The position numbers and the translations under genes are program-made. From positions 1 to 5,460 of the forward strand of contig JAJFMG010000001.1 of the NCBI GenBank assembly GCA_021772295.1: DNA of 5,460 nt, in the 5' to 3' direction. Positions 1 through 4,638 of this stretch are shown one piece after another. The notes under the pieces were generated by a model that saw nothing but the letters and a program-made list of their open reading frames with translations, was not told the origin of the DNA and did no database searches. This stretch comes from Chlamydiota bacterium. Its GTDB lineage: Bacteria > Chlamydiota > Chlamydiia > Chlamydiales > Simkaniaceae. Within the stretch, counting starts at the first letter, position 1. Every line of letters begins with the position of its first letter.

Positions 1-1
1 A

Positions 2-244
2 TCAGTTTTCTGGAATGGACCACTTGGAGTTTTTGAATTTCCAAATTTTGCAAAAGGTACAAATAAGATAGCAAAAACCTTGAGTGAGTTATCGTGCACA
101 AAAATTGCAGGAGGAGGTGACTCTGTATCTGCTATCAAAAAAGCGCATTTAGAAGATAGATTCACTTATCTATCTACCGGTGGTGGGGCATCCCTATCTT
201 TTATTGAAAATGGAACTCTTCCTGCTATACAAGCAATCGAGTAA
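2..244 (+). CDS. pgk: Phosphoglycerate kinase, C-terminal 80 residues (5'-truncated by window)
   Basis: This is the C-terminal end of phosphoglycerate kinase, the cytosolic glycolytic enzyme that transfers phosphate between 1,3-bisphosphoglycerate and ADP to give ATP. The first complete codon begins at base 2 and the frame ends with TAA at 242-244. Three family signatures are visible in the fragment: WNGPLGVFE at residues 4-12, the nucleotide-phosphate-binding loop GGGDS at 37-41, and STGGGAS at 58-64. The protein ends after LPAIQAIE, as is usual for the family (LPG-I-AL). Full-length enzymes are about 390-420 residues, so about four fifths lies upstream of the window. Nothing suggests decay. 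The next gene starts 276 bases downstream behind its own promoter candidate, so pgk is probably the end of a separate transcription unit. Confidence 0.96.
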   Translation, partial: SVFWNGPLGVFEFPNFAKGTNKIAKTLSELSCTKIAGGGDSVSAIKKAHLEDRFTYLSTGGGASLSFIENGTLPAIQAIE

Positions 245-268
245 AATACTTTTTTTATATCCAAATTC

Positions 269-303
269 TTTTACTGAAATCCTGGTTGAATTATTCGGTA
301 AAA
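269..303 (+). repeat. Imperfect inverted repeat enclosing the -35 box (possible operator)
   Basis: TTTTACTGAA at 269-278 faces TTCGGTAAAA at 294-303. Nine of the ten positions are complementary and the tenth would be a G-U pair in RNA. The 15-base spacer contains the start of the -35 box of the promoter at 286-313, and the -10 box begins four bases after the right arm. Arm centres are 25 bp apart. This could be a regulator-binding dyad or a hairpin at the end of the pgk transcript. No T-run follows the right arm, so it is not a standard terminator. The function is inference. Confidence 0.4.
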
Positions 304-313
304 AAGGTATAAT
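286..313 (+). promoter_or_regulatory. Candidate sigma-66/sigma-70-type promoter for the nucleotide transporter operon
   Basis: A -35 box TTGAAT (286-291, four of six consensus bases) is followed by a 16-base spacer and a perfect -10 box TATAAT (308-313). The predicted transcript start is about 319-321. It is the best promoter match I found in the window and lies in the largest intergenic gap, between pgk and the transporter gene. If it is used, the transporter mRNA has a leader of about 200 bases. The match is direct sequence evidence; activity is inferred. Confidence 0.6.
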
Positions 314-330
314 TGGGGTATCGAGGCAAC

Positions 331-411
331 ATGAAAAACGGCCTCTACAACTTGAAAGAGAAAATGTTAATTCTTATTTTAAGCCCTATTGCCAGTAAGA
401 GGTTTGTTTGA
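331..411 (+). CDS. Possible 26-residue leader ORF of unknown function
   Basis: A short reading frame starts at ATG 331 and stops at TGA 409-411. GAGG at 323-326 lies four bases upstream of the start, a plausible ribosome binding site, and the predicted promoter would start transcripts only about ten bases before the ORF. The peptide starts MKNGLYNLKEK, has a hydrophobic middle (LILILSPIA) and a basic end (SKRFV). I do not recognise it. It could be a regulatory leader peptide for the transporter operon or a chance ORF; ORFs of this size are common by chance. The only support is the combination of ribosome binding site and promoter position. Confidence 0.2.
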   Translation: MKNGLYNLKEKMLILILSPIASKRFV

Positions 412-509
412 TTAATTATCAGCACTCTACTCTGCCGAGCGGCTTTATCTTTCTGCCACAAATTATTACTTTAGCCCGCACTACCTGCAAGATAATTTTT
501 TTTCCTGAT

Positions 510-515
510 GAGAGG
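510..515 (+). promoter_or_regulatory. Ribosome binding site of the nucleotide transporter gene
   Basis: GAGAGG sits five bases before ATG 521. It is the clearest Shine-Dalgarno sequence in the window and fixes the transporter start. The region between the promoter and this site (about 412-505) is pyrimidine-rich and AT-rich; I see no convincing gene or riboswitch in it. Confidence 0.7.
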
Positions 516-520
516 CGCCC

Positions 521-2116
521 ATGTCTGTAAAGGAAAAACAAGAATTTGGAAGATTTAGAAGTTTTCTTTGGCCAATTCACAGATTTGAGCTAAAAAAATT
601 TCTTCCACTTTTTATTATCTATTCCTTAATTTGCTTTAATTATTCCCTTCTTCGAGCTGCTAAAGACGCCTTAGTAATCACTGCCCCGTCATCAGGTGCC
701 GAAGCCATCCCTTTTATTAAGGTATGGGCCATACTTCCTATGGCAATTTTGATCACAGTTGTTTTTACTAAACTTTTTAATCGTTATAGCCACGAACAAG
801 TTTTTTACCTCATGATTGGGATATTCCTTGGCTTTTTCTTGCTGTTTTCAACTGTTTTATATCCTTGTCGAGACTTCCTGCATCCTCACGCTTTTGCAGA
901 TTCATTAGAAAATATGCTACCCTCTGGTTTTCATGGTCTTGTGGCAATAATTAGAAATTGGACCTTTACCCTATTCTATGTGATGTCAGAGCTCTGGGGA
1001 ACTGCCATTATGACAGTACTTTTTTGGGGTGTTGCTAATGAAATTACATCTGTTGGGGATGCAAAAAGATTTTATGCAATTTTGGGTGTCGGAGCAAACA
1101 TTGCAACCATTTTTGCAGGTCAAATTTCTGTGATCACTGCAACAAGCTTTATTGATCTTTCATTCCTTTTTGGGGCTGAAAAATGGGGACAAGTTCTTGG
1201 ATTTATCTCGGCACTTTCAATTGGATCTGGCATTATTATCATTGGAGTTTTTAGGTGGTACGTACAAAATGTTTTAAAAAGTGACGTCTCATTCGAAAAA
1301 GTACTTGATAAAATGAAGAAGAAATCCATCAACACGAAGATGGGGTTAAGAAAAAGCTTTTCCTATTTAGCCAAATCCAAATATTTAATATGTATTGCAA
1401 TTGTTGTAATTGCATACAACATTTCTCTAAATATGATTGAAATTGTATGGAAGGACCAACTCAAACTTTTGTATCCTGACCCATCTGACTACAATGCATA
1501 TATGGGGAAAATCCTTATTGCCACAGGAATTTTATCAACCTTTATCGGATTATTTCTTTGCGGTAATTTAATACGTAGGGTGGGATGGACCATATCTGCA
1601 CTTGTCACTCCTATGATTGTTCTTGTAACAGCACTTGGATTCTTTTCTTTTATGATCTTCCATGACAGCAAGCTTGCTGTCATAACCACACTACTTGGAA
1701 CAACCCCCCTTGTTATTGGAGTCTTTTTTGGTGCAATGCAGAACTCTTTTACAAGAGCGTGTAAATACACTCTTTTTGACGCGACCAAAGAAATTTCTTT
1801 TATTCCTCTTAGCTCAGAGTCTAAATTAAAAGGGAAAGCTGCTATTGATGGCGTTGGCTCAAGACTTGGAAAGTCTGGTGGGTCCCTTATCCACCAAATC
1901 CTGCTGATGGTTTTCGGAAGTATTTCTATGAGCACCCCATTTGTTGGCATCTTACTAGTTGGTGTCATCGGCGCATGGATGGTTGCGACTAAGTCTCTTG
2001 GAAAAAGATTCCATAAACTCTCTCTTGAAAATGAAAAACTCGACATTGAACTTCCAACTGCATCTGAGAGTGTATCAGCAAAAGAAGCTCCTGATAGTCA
2101 AGAAGCTTTAGTGTAA
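521..2116 (+). CDS. ATP/ADP translocase-family nucleotide transporter (NTT/Tlc)
   Basis: This is an inner-membrane nucleotide transporter of the plastid/chlamydial/rickettsial NTT family (Tlc, PF03219). Relatives either exchange host ATP for bacterial ADP or import nucleotides with protons. The 531 residues match the usual 500-540. About 11-12 hydrophobic segments are visible (about 29-46, 66-86, 94-114, 138-156, 158-175, 183-208, 224-248, 287-307, 329-350, 357-381, 386-409, 457-488). Family motifs include WPIH (17-20), LLRAAKDALVIT (43-54), IRNWTF (144-149), SELWG (156-160), FWGVANEIT (168-176), MIEIVWKDQLK (305-315) and KGKAAIDGVGSRLGKSGGS (437-455). Charged residues K48, E157, E307 and K439 sit in motifs where transport-critical charges have been mapped in plant and bacterial relatives. 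The last 30 residues are a hydrophilic tail. The neighbours recall the C. trachomatis npt2 locus, but the N-terminal part reads more like Npt1, so substrate (ATP/ADP versus other nucleotides) cannot be assigned. The start is supported by GAGAGG at 510-515. Confidence 0.95.
   Translation: MSVKEKQEFGRFRSFLWPIHRFELKKFLPLFIIYSLICFNYSLLRAAKDALVITAPSSGAEAIPFIKVWAILPMAILITVVFTKLFNRYSHEQVFYLMIGIFLGFFLLFSTVLYPCRDFLHPHAFADSLENMLPSGFHGLVAIIRNWTFTLFYVMSELWGTAIMTVLFWGVANEITSVGDAKRFYAILGVGANIATIFAGQISVITATSFIDLSFLFGAEKWGQVLGFISALSIGSGIIIIGVFRWYVQNVLKSDVSFEKVLDKMKKKSINTKMGLRKSFSYLAKSKYLICIAIVVIAYNISLNMIEIVWKDQLKLLYPDPSDYNAYMGKILIATGILSTFIGLFLCGNLIRRVGWTISALVTPMIVLVTALGFFSFMIFHDSKLAVITTLLGTTPLVIGVFFGAMQNSFTRACKYTLFDATKEISFIPLSSESKLKGKAAIDGVGSRLGKSGGSLIHQILLMVFGSISMSTPFVGILLVGVIGAWMVATKSLGKRFHKLSLENEKLDIELPTASESVSAKEAPDSQEALV
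1662..1683. repeat. Perfect 22-bp palindrome inside the transporter gene
   Basis: The half-site ATGACAGCAAG (1662-1672) is followed with no spacer by its exact reverse complement (1673-1683); the symmetry breaks at 1661/1684. The centre is an AAGCTT. It lies over codons 381-388, in the short hydrophilic loop between two predicted membrane segments of the nucleotide transporter, so the encoded residues (HDSKLAVI) are not strongly constrained by membrane packing. It could be chance, a protein-binding site or an mRNA hairpin. No known element is recognised. Confidence 0.9.
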
Positions 2117-2135
2117 ACAAACAAATATAGATTTT

Positions 2136-2771
2136 ATGGACAACCTTATTGAATATATAATTGCGCATAAGACAGCAGCGCCCTTTATTGCCTTTTTTTT
2201 GGTATTACTTGCTGGATTCAGCCTTCCAATCAGCATTGATATCATTCTTGTAGCATGCGCTTTCCTTGCCGCAACCGCTCTTAAAAGCCACGCTCTTTCT
2301 TTATATTTAAGTATGGTAGTAGGTTGCGCTCTTTCTGCATGGATTGCATATTTTATTGGCCGAACGTTTGGAAAAAAACTCCTTAAAATTAAGTGGTTTT
2401 CCAAAATACTTCCTGAAAACAGGCTTCAAAAGATACGCAAATTTTATGAAAAGCATGGCTTCAAAACATTTATTATCGGTAGATTTATCCCATTTGGGGT
2501 TAGAAACTGCCTTTTCATGAGCTCTGGTATGAGTAAAATGCCTTTTGGAAAATTTGTATTTCGAGATGGAGTTGGTTGTTTTATCTGGGCTACGGTATCT
2601 TTTTATTTCTTTTTTAGACTTGGACAAAATTTAGATACTCTCGTTTCTTATCTAAAAACATTCAATGCACTCATTTTTTCTCTATTCGCAGTAGCTGTAA
2701 TTAGCTACTTTTGGTATAAAAGGAAAAACGTGAAAAGCAAAAAGCTTCAAGACGGAATACAAAGGGACTAG
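2136..2771 (+). CDS. DedA family (VTT/SNARE-associated) inner-membrane protein
   Basis: A 211-residue membrane protein of the DedA/VTT family (PF09335). Family members are linked to envelope integrity, proton-motive-force homeostasis, and flipping of undecaprenyl phosphate or phospholipids; the exact role here is not known. Hydrophobic stretches lie at about 15-48, 54-75, 143-165 and 173-195. The hallmark GRFIPFGVRN occurs at 115-124, followed by SSGMSKMPFGKF (129-140). R116 and R123 correspond to arginines essential in E. coli YqjA. D35, in LPISID (30-35), takes the place of the acidic residue of the usual N-terminal re-entrant motif (PIPSE or LPGD). The last 17 residues are strongly basic and probably cytosolic. 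ATG 2136 lies 19 bases after the transporter stop with no clear Shine-Dalgarno sequence, so coupled translation from the upstream gene is likely. The next gene makes phospholipid, which fits a membrane-lipid role. Confidence 0.9.
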   Translation: MDNLIEYIIAHKTAAPFIAFFLVLLAGFSLPISIDIILVACAFLAATALKSHALSLYLSMVVGCALSAWIAYFIGRTFGKKLLKIKWFSKILPENRLQKIRKFYEKHGFKTFIIGRFIPFGVRNCLFMSSGMSKMPFGKFVFRDGVGCFIWATVSFYFFFRLGQNLDTLVSYLKTFNALIFSLFAVAVISYFWYKRKNVKSKKLQDGIQRD

Positions 2772-2779
2772 AAGCTTTT
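2740..2779. repeat. 9-bp perfect inverted repeat spanning the dedA stop codon
   Basis: AAAAGCTTC at 2740-2748 is exactly complementary to GAAGCTTTT at 2771-2779, with a 22-base loop containing most of the dedA stop codon (TAG 2769-2771). No T-run follows beyond the arm itself, so it is not a standard terminator. It may form an mRNA hairpin between dedA and pgsA. Each arm contains AAGCTT. Confidence 0.55.
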
Positions 2780-2809
2780 AACCATAAACGACTGATTAGT
2801 AAAATACTT

Positions 2810-3319
2810 ATGCTTAACCCCTCCAATGGATTATCTCTTCTACGTGCACCTTTAGCATTTGCTTTCTTGGTTGACTCACCGCTTGTTAGAACCATTGTGG
2901 TACTACTTGCCATGATTACAGACTGTTTTGATGGGTATTTAGCCCGAAAATTCAAATATACCACAAGAGTTGGAGCAATCTTAGATCCTTTAATGGATAA
3001 ATTTTTTGTATACTTTACTTTATGTGTGTTATTTTTTGAGTCTAAAATATCAGTTTGGCAGGGAGCTGCCATGCTATCAAGAGATGTTTTTCTCTGCCTT
3101 TTTGGCATTTATTTGATTTTATCCAAAAACTGGGAATCCTATAAGTTCCGATCTATTAAATGGGGAAAAATAACGACTGCAACGCAGTTTTTTGTTCTCA
3201 TTACAATTTCTCTAGGGTATACTTTACCTCAACTATTTTATGTCGTCTTTGTTATTTTTGGAATGCTCGCATTTATTGAGCTTTTGCAATTAACAAGAGA
3301 GACAATTGCAAAAAACTAA
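2810..3319 (+). CDS. pgsA: CDP-alcohol phosphatidyltransferase, probably phosphatidylglycerophosphate synthase
   Basis: A membrane enzyme of the CDP-alcohol phosphatidyltransferase family (PF01066). PgsA joins CDP-diacylglycerol and glycerol-3-phosphate to give phosphatidylglycerophosphate, the first committed step to phosphatidylglycerol. The whole catalytic signature is intact: D38-x2-D41-G42-x2-A45-R46-x8-G55-x3-D59-x3-D63, where the aspartates bind the metal ions. PgsA-like details are the N-terminal LNPSNGLSLLRAP, SRD at 90-92, and GKITTATQ at 119-126, which resembles the GK-KT-TQ stretch of E. coli PgsA. At 169 residues it is slightly shorter than E. coli PgsA (182), with about six membrane segments. 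ATG 2810 is chosen because the family N-terminus starts right there; the frame is open upstream but holds no family residues. No good ribosome binding site is seen. The gap to dedA is 38 bases. Chlamydiae carry two pgsA-like genes, so this may be either paralogue. Confidence 0.88.
   Translation: MLNPSNGLSLLRAPLAFAFLVDSPLVRTIVVLLAMITDCFDGYLARKFKYTTRVGAILDPLMDKFFVYFTLCVLFFESKISVWQGAAMLSRDVFLCLFGIYLILSKNWESYKFRSIKWGKITTATQFFVLITISLGYTLPQLFYVVFVIFGMLAFIELLQLTRETIAKN
3282..3313. repeat. 10-bp perfect inverted repeat at the 3' end of pgsA
   Basis: TTTTGCAATT at 3282-3291 is exactly complementary to AATTGCAAAA at 3304-3313, with a 12-base loop. It ends four bases before the pgsA stop codon. A run of six T (3325-3330) follows, but 11 bases away, too far for a standard intrinsic terminator, and the next gene begins at 3336. 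It may be an mRNA hairpin that affects read-through, stability or re-initiation at the symporter gene. Confidence 0.55.
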
Positions 3320-3335
3320 ACATATTTTTTGAGTA

Positions 3336-4562
3336 ATGTCTTCTAGTAGATCATCATCCTACATTTTTTTGGCTCTATTTTTGGGCGTTATTTTTGGATT
3401 TTTATCCATTCCATTTGTAAATAGCCTTGCAAAAGTTGTGTCTGAGCTTTTTATGAATATCTTAAAGCTGCTCTCTCTTCCCATTATTTTCCTGTCTATC
3501 TTATCAACCATAACTGGAATGGAAAACCTAAGAACTGCTAAATTCTTTGCTCAAAAAATCGTAAAATACACACTCCTTACAACACTACTAGCAGCAGGTG
3601 TTGCCCTTCTTATTTTCGTTATGGTAAAGCCTGCATCCATGCAACTTCTCTCCACAGAGGTAACGCAAACTGCAAATACACCAAGTGGTACATACATTTC
3701 ATTCTTACTCAAAATTATCCCCTCCAATATTGTTGAGCCATTTGCAGAGAACAATGTGTTAGCAATTGCATTTATCGCACTTATTCTCTCGATTGCAATC
3801 ATTAAATTGCCCAAAGAACAAAGTGATCCGCTACGGCAGTTTTTCAAGTCTTTATTTCAGGCGATGTTAAAAATATCCTCTGCCATCATTGCAATTTTAC
3901 CCATTGGTGTTTTTGTATTTACAGTAGAATTTTTTGGGGCAATCAAAACAAGTGGCTCTGATCTCAAAAAACTTCTTCTTTATGCGCTTTGTATCCTGCT
4001 TGCAAACGCTGTGCAAGGACTAATAATTCTCCCTCTTCTTCTTAAAAGAAAAAAGATATCTCCACTCAAACTCGCGAAGGGTATGATGCCTGCAATTACC
4101 ATGGCATTTTTCTCTAAATCATCGAATGCCACCCTTCCAATTAGCTTAAATTGCGCTCGAAAACGATACCCCATGTCGAAAGAACTCTCTAGTTTTAGCT
4201 TCCCCCTATGTTCTGTAATCAACATGAATGGATGCGCAGCATTTATTTTAATAACAACGCTCTTTGTCTCTCTATCAAATGGCTTCGTATTCCATCCCAT
4301 CGAGCTCATTTCATGGATATTTATTGCAAGTATAGCAGCTATTGGAAACGCTGGCGTTCCAATGGGGTGCTATTTTTTAACAACTGCCTTTTTAGTCGGA
4401 ATGAATGTCCCTTTAACCCTCATGGGACTCATTTTACCCCTATATACTTTTTTTGATATGGTAGAGACAGCTCTCAACGTCTGGTCAGATGCGTGTGTTA
4501 CTGCTATGGTAGATCAAGAAATTAAAGAAGCTCCTGCGAAAGCGGGTGAGGTCGTAGCATAA
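3336..4562 (+). CDS. Dicarboxylate/amino acid:cation symporter (DAACS family) with atypical substrate pocket
   Basis: A 408-residue secondary transporter of the SDF/DAACS family (PF00375; relatives GltP, GltPh), predicted to take up an amino acid with sodium ions or protons across the inner membrane. Family landmarks appear in order: ILKLLSLPIIFLSIL (42-56), the HP1 hairpin with FFSKSSNATLPI (258-269), the TM7 motif NMNGC (296-300; usually NMDGT), HP2 with IGNAGVPMG (336-344), and TM8 with FDMVETALNVWSD (373-385). Set against GltPh TM8, D374, T378, N381 and D385 match D394, T398, N401 and D405. The substrate-side-chain arginine (R397) is E377, D390 is Y370, T314 is C300 and the Na3 ligand D312 is N298. 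The main-chain amino-acid site therefore looks kept and the acidic side-chain site lost. Glutamate or aspartate is an unlikely substrate; a neutral or basic amino acid is more likely, by inference. The gene starts 16 bases after pgsA with only a GAG at 3331-3333. Confidence 0.92.
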   Translation: MSSSRSSSYIFLALFLGVIFGFLSIPFVNSLAKVVSELFMNILKLLSLPIIFLSILSTITGMENLRTAKFFAQKIVKYTLLTTLLAAGVALLIFVMVKPASMQLLSTEVTQTANTPSGTYISFLLKIIPSNIVEPFAENNVLAIAFIALILSIAIIKLPKEQSDPLRQFFKSLFQAMLKISSAIIAILPIGVFVFTVEFFGAIKTSGSDLKKLLLYALCILLANAVQGLIILPLLLKRKKISPLKLAKGMMPAITMAFFSKSSNATLPISLNCARKRYPMSKELSSFSFPLCSVINMNGCAAFILITTLFVSLSNGFVFHPIELISWIFIASIAAIGNAGVPMGCYFLTTAFLVGMNVPLTLMGLILPLYTFFDMVETALNVWSDACVTAMVDQEIKEAPAKAGEVVA

Positions 4563-4581
4563 AAAAATCTGTCGACATTTT

Positions 4582-4603
4582 CCTAAAAAGAGAATAGCTT
4601 AGG
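4582..4603 (+). other. Weak hairpin in the symporter-sppA gap
   Basis: CCTAA (4582-4586) can pair with TTAGG (4599-4603) around a 12-base loop. The stem is only five pairs and is followed by a broken pyrimidine stretch rather than a T-run, so terminator function is doubtful. It is recorded because it is the only dyad in the 76-base gap. Confidence 0.15.
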
Positions 4604-4613
4604 GCTTATCCTT

Positions 4614-4619
4614 TATCAT
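4614..4619 (+). promoter_or_regulatory. Candidate -10 box for sppA (no good -35)
   Basis: TATCAT at 4614-4619 matches five of six -10 consensus bases and lies 19 bases before ATG 4639. No convincing -35 box is present at the proper distance. A second option, TCGACA at 4572-4577 with TAGCTT at 4595-4600 (17-base spacing), has a good -35 but a poor -10. Either could give sppA some transcription of its own; read-through from the symporter gene is equally possible. Confidence 0.25.
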
Positions 4620-4626
4620 TAATCCA

Positions 4627-4632
4627 AAGAGA
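4627..4632 (+). promoter_or_regulatory. Ribosome binding site of sppA
   Basis: AAGAGA, a partial Shine-Dalgarno match, lies six bases before ATG 4639. It supports this start, and the protein begins with a short basic region and a membrane anchor as expected for the family. Confidence 0.4.
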
Positions 4633-4638
4633 ACTCCC

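Noticed and set aside
215..258. Possible pgk terminator: two nested 4-bp pairings (ACTC/GAGT at 215-218/239-242 and TGCT/AGCA at 223-226/232-235) followed by a T-run at 250-256.
   Set aside because: The stem is broken by unequal internal loops, has few G-C pairs, and the T-run starts eight bases after it. It is too weak to call a terminator.
180..398. 72-codon open frame on the + strand overlapping the pgk end.
   Set aside because: It overlaps the well-supported pgk reading frame in another phase, has no ribosome binding site, and its product resembles nothing I know.
431..457. Direct repeat TCTGCC at 431-436 and 452-457, 21 bp apart, plus a GCC-GAGC-GGC mini-hairpin at 434-443.
   Set aside because: A six-base repeat and a three-pair stem are expected by chance in a gap of this size.
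491..496. GATAAT as an alternative -10 box close to the transporter start.
   Set aside because: No -35 match at usable spacing (only ACTTTA at 468-473), and transcripts would start almost on the ribosome binding site. The site at 286-313 is much stronger.
1489..2046. Long minus-strand open frame (185 codons) opposite the nucleotide transporter, and similar minus-strand frames opposite dedA, pgsA and the symporter gene.
   Set aside because: These are antisense shadows of genes with clear family motifs. The encoded sequences lack recognisable domains, and no promoter or ribosome binding site supports them.
1144..2777. Six AAGCTT sites within 1144-2777, several at or near gene ends.
   Set aside because: More than expected for the composition, but they are six-base palindromes with varied contexts. 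Only those within the 22-bp palindrome and the dedA-end repeat add up to anything.
4533..4546. CCTGC-GAAA-GCGGG hairpin with a GNRA tetraloop at the end of the symporter gene.
   Set aside because: It lies inside the coding sequence, includes a G-U pair and is followed by an A-run, not a T-run, so it is not a terminator on the + strand. Probably chance.
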